Below are positions 25,379 through 32,749 of a stretch of DNA of 64,000 nucleotides, one piece after another (within the stretch, counting starts at the first letter, position 1; every line of letters starts with the position of its first letter). The translations under genes were made by a program, and so were the position numbers. This stretch comes from Flavobacterium sp. 5 (GTDB lineage: Bacteria; Bacteroidota; Bacteroidia; Flavobacteriales; Flavobacteriaceae). Below the pieces are notes generated by a model. The model was given only the letters and a program-made list of their open reading frames with translations, was not told where the DNA came from and made no database searches. The stretch is from assembly GCF_002813295.1 (NCBI RefSeq), contig NZ_PHUE01000001.1:2356001-2420000 (forward strand), written 5' to 3'.

Positions 25379-25573
25379 TTATTTATTATGACCAGGAGCG
25401 TAATTTTTGGCGCTTTTTTGACCGGTCATTTTTTTGGCTTGTCCGGGAGGTACCTTTTTAGTTTTAGTGGTACCATTATTGGTTGCTACTCCAACACTGC
25501 AGTTTGCTAAAGTTAAAGCAAACAATACAATCATTATTTGTGTAGTTAAACGTGGGGCTTTAAATATTTTCAT
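25379..25573 (-). CDS. Small putative lipoprotein, 64 aa
   Basis: The N-terminal hydrophobic segment ends LTLANC, a good lipobox with C25. The mature part is about 40 residues, basic and glycine/proline-rich: KKVPPGQAKKMTGQKSAKNYAPGHNK. The twin 'PGQAKK...SAK.YAPG' pattern looks conserved rather than random, but I do not know a function. Supported by a perfect TAnnTTTG element 23 bp upstream and a terminator at its end. Confidence 0.7.
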   Translation of the reverse strand: MKIFKAPRLTTQIMIVLFALTLANCSVGVATNNGTTKTKKVPPGQAKKMTGQKSAKNYAPGHNK

Positions 25574-25595
25574 AATTTAATAATAGGTTAAGTCA

Positions 25596-25603
25596 CAAAA
25601 GTA
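25596..25603 (-). promoter_or_regulatory. -7 promoter element of the small lipoprotein gene
   Basis: TACTTTTG on the minus strand matches TAnnTTTG exactly. Confidence 0.5.
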
Positions 25604-25626
25604 CTAAATCCAATTTAGAGTAAAAG

Positions 25627-26190
25627 CTAAAAAGTAAAAACTCCACTTGGAGTAACACAATAATCCAGTAAAATATCACTCTCAAAAACATCCGAAATTA
25701 ATTCTTCGGGGTCAAAGAACGAAAGTCCAATTTTAATAGTTTCGGGTTTGCATTCACTCAAGAATTTATCATAAAAACCTTTGCCATAACCCACACGGTT
25801 TCCTTTTTTGTCAAAAGCTAAAAGAGGGACAAAAACCACATCGATTTTTTTTGAAGGAACTTCAATGCCGTCAATGGGTTCGGGAATGTTGTATTCGTTT
25901 TTTTGTATTCGGGTATTATCTGTCAAAAGAAAATGAGTCATGCCTCTGGTCTCAAAATCACTTTTTGAAATCAAAATTTCTTTATCTTTTCCAGACAATA
26001 AATGGAGGATGAATTCAGTATCGACTTCTTTGTGCTCAACGATAGGTAAAAAAATATGAAAATACGTTTTATCCCAAATAGGAAGTGGTAGTACCCCATT
26101 TGCAATAGCCAAACTTTTTTCTTCTATTTCAATTTCTGAGAGTTCTTTTCGTAACTCTTTATACTTCGTCCGTAATGCTTTTTTTAACAT
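25627..26190 (-). CDS. 5-formyltetrahydrofolate cyclo-ligase
   Basis: 187 aa enzyme that converts 5-formyl-THF to 5,10-methenyl-THF using ATP. Basic N-terminal helix with KKALRTKYKELRKEL, and the ATP/folate motif GYGKGFYDKFL near residue 138. Its start overlaps the end of the PLP decarboxylase gene by 32 bp, so the two are translationally close and probably one operon. Folate and PLP-enzyme linkage is suggestive only. Confidence 0.93.
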   Translation of the reverse strand: MLKKALRTKYKELRKELSEIEIEEKSLAIANGVLPLPIWDKTYFHIFLPIVEHKEVDTEFILHLLSGKDKEILISKSDFETRGMTHFLLTDNTRIQKNEYNIPEPIDGIEVPSKKIDVVFVPLLAFDKKGNRVGYGKGFYDKFLSECKPETIKIGLSFFDPEELISDVFESDILLDYCVTPSGVFTF

Positions 26191-27421
26191 AAAGTGATTT
26201 TTCTAAATCTGTTATAAAAGTACTCAAATGATCTACTTCTACATGATCCATAATCACAATTTTATACCATGAATTATCATCATTATGTTTTTGTGGTACT
26301 AAATCAAATTTCCTGGCTAAAGTTTTTTTGATGAATTGCGACTGGATAGTGACAATATTCATAAACGGTTCTCTAAAATAAGCGACTTTCAATTCGTCCA
26401 GTCGATCGCATAACCACTGCGTTCTCATTTGTAAAACCCGTATTTTTTCGCACCAGCCAAATGGACCATAGGCGAATAAAATCATCCAAACGGCAACGGC
26501 ATTAGACCCAGATCGGCTGCCGCAAAGCGTTAGATCCATGCCTTCGATATATTCAGCCTCTTTGGTCAAAACGTTTTCTATTAATCCTTTTCTGCATAAA
26601 AAAATTCCTGTGCCATAAGGGGCTTGTAGCATTTTGTGAGCATCAATTGTTATCGAACTGATTTTTGGATTTTCAAAATTAAGCTCTGATTCTCGGTTGC
26701 TAAACGGGTAGATAAAACCGCCATAGGCAGCATCAAGATGTACTTTATAAATAAGGTGGTGTTTTTCTAAAATTTGAACATAATCATTACTATCGTCAAT
26801 AGCCCCAAACATGGTGGTTCCCATATTTGAGATTACAATGAAATATTTCTTCCCGTGCTTTTTGGCTTTAATGATGATGTTTTCCAACTGGAAAGTATCA
26901 ATTTCTCTGGTTTGAAAATCAACTGGAACTTTCAGCCAATCTAACATTAATACATTAGCAGCTTTTGGAATGGAGTAGTGCGTATCTTCGGAAGCTAAAA
27001 TTGCTATTTCATAAGAATTCGCACCCAATTTATAACAGAAGTAATTTCGGTACATCCAAATGGCTTGAATATTAGCTTCGGTTCCGCCTGGAGAAATATA
27101 CCCATCGTAGGATTTGGGTTGCGCTTTAAAAACATCAACGGCTAGTACATCCAGAACTTCCCGTTCCATTTCTTGTGTGCCTTTAAAGGCTTTTTCGGAA
27201 ATGCCTAATGTATGGCATCCTATATGGTTGGGATTGGCAACATAGGTTTTTAATGTTGGAGCATCTGCCAAGAAAGAGGCTTCCTCATAATACACTTTAC
27301 TGTCTAGTTTTGAGGCAGGATATCCTAATGAAGTGTCTAGTGTAAAATTAACGTTCTCCTGTAAAGCGTTCTCAATTCGGGCTTGTCTATCTTTTTGTGA
27401 TAACTTTTTCCAATACAACAT
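26159..27421 (-). CDS. Group II pyridoxal-dependent amino-acid decarboxylase-like protein
   Basis: 420 aa fold-type I PLP enzyme. The PLP lysine is K263 in ITIDAHKMLQAPYG, D230 in VHLDAAYGG binds the pyridine nitrogen, and H148 (EDTHYS) stacks on the ring. The SPGGTEAN loop binds phosphate. The pattern fits histidine/tyrosine/aspartate decarboxylases (MfnA/Hdc-like). The substrate amino acid cannot be read from the sequence. Operon with the cyclo-ligase (downstream) and aspartoacylase-like gene (upstream). Confidence 0.85.
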   Translation of the reverse strand: MLYWKKLSQKDRQARIENALQENVNFTLDTSLGYPASKLDSKVYYEEASFLADAPTLKTYVANPNHIGCHTLGISEKAFKGTQEMEREVLDVLAVDVFKAQPKSYDGYISPGGTEANIQAIWMYRNYFCYKLGANSYEIAILASEDTHYSIPKAANVLMLDWLKVPVDFQTREIDTFQLENIIIKAKKHGKKYFIVISNMGTTMFGAIDDSNDYVQILEKHHLIYKVHLDAAYGGFIYPFSNRESELNFENPKISSITIDAHKMLQAPYGTGIFLCRKGLIENVLTKEAEYIEGMDLTLCGSRSGSNAVAVWMILFAYGPFGWCEKIRVLQMRTQWLCDRLDELKVAYFREPFMNIVTIQSQFIKKTLARKFDLVPQKHNDDNSWYKIVIMDHVEVDHLSTFITDLEKSLYVKKSITDEV

Positions 27422-27439
27422 AATGACTCATTTTTTATT

Positions 27440-27447
27440 CAAAAATA
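27440..27447 (-). promoter_or_regulatory. Possible -7 promoter element before the decarboxylase gene
   Basis: TATTTTTG on the minus strand matches TAnnTTTG, 19 bp before the ATG; it would allow the decarboxylase and cyclo-ligase to be expressed separately from the genes upstream. Confidence 0.4.
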
Positions 27448-27486
27448 AGGGTATTGAATGTTGAAAAATATGATAAATGTTAGGTT

Positions 27487-28470
27487 TTATTCTTCTTCCT
27501 GTTCGCTTTCTCCAGTATTCGAAAGATGATAAATGGCGTCTCCTTGATACACTATCGGAGAGTGATTTGCATTAAGAACATACCCATCATTTGGCGCTTT
27601 TATTTTGCGTTCAAATTTCCCGAAGGGATCGGTTATCATTCCTAGTATAGCTCCTTTTTTCACAAATTGCCCCACCATATTGTGGTCTATTAGCAAACCA
27701 GAACATTTGGCTCTTAACCATCCTGATTTTTCGATGTAAATGGTTTGTTTTTTTTGTGGAGGAGCATAGTGTTTTGGGTCTAACATATCCAAATGTTTTA
27801 AAAGGCGTTTGACTCCATTAATACCTTCCTGAGCTACTTCATGATTAATATCCAAAGATTTTCCTCCTTCAAAAAGCAACATTTTTACATTTATTTTTTC
27901 ACTGGCACTTCTAAAGGAACCAGCGATGTTTTTTGAGAATAAAGTAAAGGGCGCATTAAAGGCATCGGCGAGTAATTTTACACTCGGATTATTTGGTGTA
28001 AGTCTAATTTGAGGAGCATTGAAGCGACTGGCACCTCCGGCATGAAAATCGACTGCATAATCCACAAGAGGCATAATATCGGTAATAATATGATAAGCAA
28101 ACCGACTGGCCAATGATCCTTTTCTGCTTCCGGGAAACACACGATTCAGGTCCCTTCCGTCAGGAAAATCTCTGGATCTATTAATAAAGCCGTAGATGTT
28201 TACGATAGGAATACAAATGATAGTCCCTTTTTTGGGTTTATTTATTTTTTTACTAATGAGCTGTCTTACGATCTCGACACCATTAAACTCATCTCCATGA
28301 ATTCCGCCCGAAAAAAGAACGACGGGTCCCTCAATTTTGGAACGTTTTACAATAATTGGAATCGTGAGTTTTGTAGTGGTATGCAGTCGGGCAATTTCTA
28401 ATTGAATGTTTTTACTTTCGCCAGGCAAAACGCTTTCGCCAAAAATCACTAATGGTCTTGAATCTTTCAT
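27487..28470 (-). CDS. Succinylglutamate desuccinylase/aspartoacylase family (M14-like) protein
   Basis: 327 aa zinc deacylase. Zinc ligands H58 and E61 in GGIHGDEFNG and H143 in DFHAGG; R-rich loop DFPDGRDLNRVFPG binds the substrate carboxylate. The last 90 residues form a barrel-sandwich-like domain (GWLRAKCSGLLIDHNMVGQFVKKG...IKAPNDGYV) typical of this subgroup. In Bacteroidota such enzymes often sit with RimK-type ligases; none is seen here. Substrate unknown. Confidence 0.87.
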   Translation of the reverse strand: MKDSRPLVIFGESVLPGESKNIQLEIARLHTTTKLTIPIIVKRSKIEGPVVLFSGGIHGDEFNGVEIVRQLISKKINKPKKGTIICIPIVNIYGFINRSRDFPDGRDLNRVFPGSRKGSLASRFAYHIITDIMPLVDYAVDFHAGGASRFNAPQIRLTPNNPSVKLLADAFNAPFTLFSKNIAGSFRSASEKINVKMLLFEGGKSLDINHEVAQEGINGVKRLLKHLDMLDPKHYAPPQKKQTIYIEKSGWLRAKCSGLLIDHNMVGQFVKKGAILGMITDPFGKFERKIKAPNDGYVLNANHSPIVYQGDAIYHLSNTGESEQEEE

Positions 28471-28541
28471 AGTATAAAATCTAAATATAGAAATTTGTAT
28501 TGCACCTATTGCTCGAGTCGTAATTCATAAACAACGTCTAG

Positions 28542-29018
28542 TTAGATTTTCTTTTTGGTTATGCCAGTTCTTGGAAAAAAGCCAATCATATCGTCTGCTT
28601 TTCTTGAAAAGCTACTTCCGTTAGAAAAATTGCTTTTGTATTTGGCATATTGATAATCCCGCAAAGCATCGGTATAATTATCATAGTCGCCTAGTATTTT
28701 AATATTAATGAGCTGGCTTTCGATAGCTTTTATTTTCGAAAGCATTTGCGTGGCTTGCCAACGATTTTGATAGTCAAGATCAAACTCATTCCAGTCTACC
28801 TCTGGAGACCTTAGTTGAGGCATATTTTCATGGTACGTTTTTACTTTGTCTATGAGTAATTTGTTTTTCTCTTTTACGCGGCCAAATTTTCGATGTTCGG
28901 AAGGACTCAAATTGACTGACATGCCGGCTAAGGCTGTTGTCAAAACTGCTAGCGCCTGATCTATATCCTGAATTTGTTGTTCCGAAAAATGAACTTTACA
29001 TAAGTTATCTAATGGCAT
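28542..29018 (-). CDS. Conserved hypothetical protein, 158 aa
   Basis: No signal peptide; mostly helical, with amphipathic stretches (QQIQDIDQALAVLTTALAGM; MLSKIKAIESQLINIKILGDY) that suggest a helical bundle. I do not recognise a family. First gene of the leftward aspartoacylase-decarboxylase-cyclo-ligase run, 71 bp ahead of the aspartoacylase-like gene. The phased A-tract array begins 47 bp upstream of its ATG. Confidence 0.7.
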   Translation of the reverse strand: MPLDNLCKVHFSEQQIQDIDQALAVLTTALAGMSVNLSPSEHRKFGRVKEKNKLLIDKVKTYHENMPQLRSPEVDWNEFDLDYQNRWQATQMLSKIKAIESQLINIKILGDYDNYTDALRDYQYAKYKSNFSNGSSFSRKADDMIGFFPRTGITKKKI

Positions 29019-29065
29019 ACTGTATTTGTTTTGAGTATTTTAGATAAAAATATAAATAATTATTT

Positions 29066-29303
29066 AAAAAATTAATAATAAAGTATAAAATTTTATTTAT
29101 TGTATCTAAAATTTTATTTATGCTTATTAAAATTTAAAGCTTAGTATATAAATATTTAAATAAAATTATTAAAATTTTAAATAGAGTTATTAAAATTTTA
29201 TAGGTGTTTATTGAAATTTATAATTTTATAGATAAAATTTTAATTGGAAGTATTAAAATTTTAATAGTTATGTATAAAATTTTAATGATTAAGTTAAAAA
29301 AAT
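29066..29303. repeat. 21-bp phased A-tract array (predicted intrinsically curved DNA)
   Basis: AAAATTTT or a one- to two-base variant starts at 29087, 29108, 29129, 29150, 29171, 29192, 29213, 29234, 29255 and 29276, exactly 21 bp apart each time; A-runs also fall in register at 29066 and 29297. Seven copies are perfect. The bases between the tracts vary, so the array is held by phase, not just by recent duplication. 21 bp is two helical turns, so the bends add up. It fills the divergent region between the hypothetical gene at left and the Fic gene at right. Confidence 0.85.
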
Positions 29304-29413
29304 GGCAGTATTTACAGGAATACCCTATTTGAAATAGTTTTCAGATTTTTTTGGAAAGATGATTATTTCAAAGATTTAAAGTCTATTTTGAATTTTTACT
29401 TAATAGGCTGTAT

Positions 29414-29444
29414 TTGTTTTATGCCGATTTTAAAGTTAAATTTG
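29414..29444 (+). promoter_or_regulatory. Complete Bacteroidota promoter of the Fic gene
   Basis: TTG (29414-29416), 20-bp spacer and TAAATTTG (29437-29444) match both consensus elements. The start point near 29451 leaves a leader of about 16 nt to the ATG at 29467. Confidence 0.7.
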
Positions 29445-29466
29445 TTTGAATTAAATTGTGACTGTT

Positions 29467-30783
29467 ATGGAAGAAATCGCGAATGCATTAGAACTTAAAA
29501 ATGAGTTGGATACTTTGCGTCCAATTGATAAAGAGAAGGAAGCGATTATAATGCAAAAATTCCGTTTGGATTGGAATTACCATTCTAATCATTTGGAAGG
29601 AAATGTACTTACTTACGGAGAAACAAAAGCTTTAATTTTGTTTGGTATTACCGCACAAGGCAAACCATTAAAAGACACTTTAGAAATCACAGGACATAAC
29701 GATGCAATAAATTGGGTAATAGATTTAGTCAAGATGGAGCGTCCTTTGACAGAAAGTTTTATTAGAGATTTACATTCCCTTTTATTGCAAGACTCTTATA
29801 AAGAATCCAAAAATGCAGACGGGACAATTGTTCCAAGAAAAATTAGTGCAGGAAAATATAAAACAACCAGCAATCACGTAGAAACGGTAACTGGCGAAAT
29901 TTTTTATTTTGCTACTCCAGAGGAAACACCTGCAAAGATGTATGATTTGTTGAATTGGTATAATGAAAAAATAAAGGAAGAGAACGTTAATCCAATTCTT
30001 GTAGCTGCTGAATTTCATTATCGTTTTATTAGAATTCATCCTTTTGATGATGGAAACGGAAGAACAGCCCGAATAGTGATGAATTTTATATTGATGCAAT
30101 TTGGTTTTCCTCCAGTAATTATAAAAACCGAAGACAAAGCCAATTATTTTGCAGCTTTGCAGCTTGCCGATGCTGGAAATATTGAAGCTTTTGTTACTTA
30201 TATTGCAAAAAATTTGGTTTATTCTCTCCAAATAATGATCTCTGGAGCAAAAGGAGAAAGTATTGAAGAGGAAGATGATTTGGATAAAGAGATTGCGTTG
30301 CTGGAGCAGAAAATAAAAAAAATTGATATAATTAAAGAAAAAACAAAAAGTGACTATTTATCAGATTTATTCCAAATCTCGTTTTCAAATCTCATTAATA
30401 AATTTGAATTTCAAATGAAAAAATTTGAAAAAATTTATTCTGAGTATCATTTTGATTTTGATTTTGATGGAGGGAAATATAAAAATCTGAAAGATTTTGA
30501 TTTAGAAAAAATCAATACGGCTTTGAACAGGAATTACTTAGATATAAACTATAGATATCTTCATTTTAAAAAGGAAGGATTAGAAAATATCTATTTTGAA
30601 AGTAATATTTCAGTGATTTTTTTTAAAGATATTTACCATATAAAGTTAAATGAAAAAGACATATTAGAAAATCCTTATGGAACTCAATTAACCGATTCTG
30701 AAATAGATAAAATAGTAAAATCAGAAGTAAAACGTCATAAAGAATTCATCGAACAAAAAATAGCTGAACAAGAAAACAAATAA
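29467..30783 (+). CDS. Fic domain protein with N-terminal inhibitory helix
   Basis: 438 aa. The complete Fic motif HPFDDGNGR is at residues 191-199, so AMP (or other NMP) transfer to a hydroxyl of a target protein is expected. An inhibitory motif of the (S/T)xxxE(G/N) form, S40-N-H-L-E44-G, lies in the N-terminal helix, which makes it a class II (self-inhibited) Fic. Residues 260-438 are charged and helical, with no domain I recognise; they may bind the target. The ATG at 29467 is preferred over a GTG 9 bp upstream because of the promoter position. No antitoxin gene is adjacent. Confidence 0.9.
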   Translation: MEEIANALELKNELDTLRPIDKEKEAIIMQKFRLDWNYHSNHLEGNVLTYGETKALILFGITAQGKPLKDTLEITGHNDAINWVIDLVKMERPLTESFIRDLHSLLLQDSYKESKNADGTIVPRKISAGKYKTTSNHVETVTGEIFYFATPEETPAKMYDLLNWYNEKIKEENVNPILVAAEFHYRFIRIHPFDDGNGRTARIVMNFILMQFGFPPVIIKTEDKANYFAALQLADAGNIEAFVTYIAKNLVYSLQIMISGAKGESIEEEDDLDKEIALLEQKIKKIDIIKEKTKSDYLSDLFQISFSNLINKFEFQMKKFEKIYSEYHFDFDFDGGKYKNLKDFDLEKINTALNRNYLDINYRYLHFKKEGLENIYFESNISVIFFKDIYHIKLNEKDILENPYGTQLTDSEIDKIVKSEVKRHKEFIEQKIAEQENK

Positions 30784-30791
30784 TCAGTGAA

Positions 30792-30902
30792 AATCTGTAA
30801 AATCCGTTCAATCTGTGGCTAATTTTCAATCTCAATTGCAATTGCAAAAATCAATATCAATTTTTCAAATGTCAACTAAAAACTGAACACTGAATACTAA
30901 AA
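30792..30902. repeat. Two word arrays (period 9 and period 7) before uvrC
   Basis: AATCTGT, AATCCGT and AATCTGT start at 30792, 30801 and 30810 (9-bp steps). Then ACTAAAA, ACTGAAC, ACTGAAT and ACTAAAA run in exact 7-bp register (30875-30902) and end at the uvrC ATG. No TAnnTTTG element is seen in this gap. Confidence 0.6.
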
Positions 30903-32699
30903 ATGACCAACCCTAATTTAGCCCTGCAAATACAAACCCTGCCCGATGGTCCTGGTGTATATCAATATTACGATAAGGAAGGGAAGATTTTGTATGTGGG
31001 TAAAGCCAAAAATCTCAAAAAAAGAGTTTCTTCTTATTTTAATAAAATCCATGATACGGCCAAAACCAATGTGCTGGTTAAGAAAATTGTAACCATCAAG
31101 CATATCGTTGTTCCTACCGAAACAGATGCTCTTTTATTAGAAAACAATCTTATAAAAACACTAATGCCAAGGTACAATGTCTTGTTGAAAGACGACAAAA
31201 GTTATCCTTGGATTTGCATCAAAAAAGAACCTTTTTCACGAATATTTTCTACCCGAAGAATGGTCAAAGATGGCTCTGAATATTTTGGCCCCTACACGAG
31301 TTTTAAGACCGTACATACCATTCTGGATTTAATAAAAGAGTTGTATCCGCTACGAACTTGTAACTATGATTTGAGCAAAAGCAATATTGATAGTGGGAAA
31401 TTTAAAGTGTGTTTAGAGTTTCATATTGGGAATTGCAAAGGGCCATGTGAAGGGTATGAAACGTTGGAAGAGTATCAAAAACAGGTTAATGCTATCCGCG
31501 AAATTTTGAAAGGAAATTTCAAGGAGAGTATGAAAGATTTTAAACGTTTGATGATAAGCTTCGCGCAAGACATGAAGTTTGAGGAAGCGCAAAAAATCAA
31601 AGAAAAGATTGAGATATTAGAAAATTATCAATCACGTTCGACCATTGTAAATCCAAAGATTACCAATATTGATGTCTTCTCTATAGTATCGGATGAAAGT
31701 GCGGCTTTTGTCAATTTTCTACAAATTTCGCACGGATCAATTATTCGTTCCCATACAATGGAAATCAAGAAAAAGCTGGAAGAGTCTGATGAAGAATTAT
31801 TAGAATTAGCCATAATAGAATTGCGGGAACGTTTCCAATTACTGTCCAAAGAAGTGATTGTTCCTTTTGAATTAGATTTGGGTGAAAAAATTAAAGTTAC
31901 AGTTCCTCAATTAGGCGACAAAAAACAAATATTAGATTTGTCTATTCGTAACGCTAAATTTTATAGAATAGAGCAACTCAAACAATTGCAAATTGTAGAT
32001 CCAGATCGCCATACCAATAGGATCATGGCGCAGATGAAAAGCGATTTGCGTTTGCCTGTAGAACCAAGACATATAGAATGTTTTGATAACTCCAACATTC
32101 AAGGGACTAATCCTGTTGCAGCTTGTGTTGTTTTTAAAGATGGAAAGGCAAGCAAAAAAGATTACAGACATTTTAATGTAAAAACCGTCGAAGGACCCGA
32201 TGATTTTGCCTCGATGGAAGAAATAGTGTATCGCCGTTATAAAAGATTGCTGGATGAAAACGAACCGTTGCCAAATTTAATTATTATAGATGGTGGAAAG
32301 GGGCAGTTGTCATCGGCACTCAAAAGTATAGATGCTTTGGGATTGCGCGGAAAAATAGCCATTATAGGAATTGCCAAAAGGCTGGAAGAGTTATTTTACC
32401 CTGGAGATTCTATTCCGTTATATTTGGATAAAAAATCGGAAACCTTGAAAATTATTCAACAATTACGGAATGAGGCTCACCGTTTTGGGATTACATTTCA
32501 CCGGGATAAGAGAAGTAAAGCAGCACTAAATTCTTCGATTGAAAGCATTCCAGGAATTGGCGAAAAAACGATGTTGACTTTAATTCAGCATTTTAAAAGT
32601 GTTAAAAGATTAAAATTAGCTACAGAAAAAGAAATTTCTGATGTTATCGGAGTATCAAAAGCCAAAAAAATTACCGACTTTTACAAAACACAAAATTGA
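30903..32699 (+). CDS. uvrC: Excinuclease ABC subunit C
   Basis: 598 aa. N-terminal GIY-YIG nuclease (GVYQYYDKEGKILYVGKAKNLKKRV, about residues 18-42) makes the 3' cut; four cysteines around 160-180 (CLEFHIGNCKGPC) resemble the iron-sulfur site reported for UvrC; a UVR motif lies near 225; the RNase H-like domain (IECFDNSNIQG, LIIDGGKGQL) makes the 5' cut; helix-hairpin-helix repeats end the protein (SIPGIGEKTMLTL). Acts with UvrA/UvrB in nucleotide excision repair. Confidence 0.96.
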   Translation: MTNPNLALQIQTLPDGPGVYQYYDKEGKILYVGKAKNLKKRVSSYFNKIHDTAKTNVLVKKIVTIKHIVVPTETDALLLENNLIKTLMPRYNVLLKDDKSYPWICIKKEPFSRIFSTRRMVKDGSEYFGPYTSFKTVHTILDLIKELYPLRTCNYDLSKSNIDSGKFKVCLEFHIGNCKGPCEGYETLEEYQKQVNAIREILKGNFKESMKDFKRLMISFAQDMKFEEAQKIKEKIEILENYQSRSTIVNPKITNIDVFSIVSDESAAFVNFLQISHGSIIRSHTMEIKKKLEESDEELLELAIIELRERFQLLSKEVIVPFELDLGEKIKVTVPQLGDKKQILDLSIRNAKFYRIEQLKQLQIVDPDRHTNRIMAQMKSDLRLPVEPRHIECFDNSNIQGTNPVAACVVFKDGKASKKDYRHFNVKTVEGPDDFASMEEIVYRRYKRLLDENEPLPNLIIIDGGKGQLSSALKSIDALGLRGKIAIIGIAKRLEELFYPGDSIPLYLDKKSETLKIIQQLRNEAHRFGITFHRDKRSKAALNSSIESIPGIGEKTMLTLIQHFKSVKRLKLATEKEISDVIGVSKAKKITDFYKTQN

Positions 32700-32749
32700 T
32701 ATTTCCTCAAAAGACAGGAAAAATCAATAAACAAAGTAATTTGCCCTTT

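Noticed and set aside
29066..29303. CRISPR array
   Set aside because: The 21-bp period has an 8-bp palindromic core and AT-only spacers of 13 bp; no cas genes. It is a phased A-tract array.
30903..31103. Open frames on the strand opposite uvrC, ileS, porZ and the TonB receptors
   Set aside because: All are antisense shadows of long conserved genes with no promoter or family signal.
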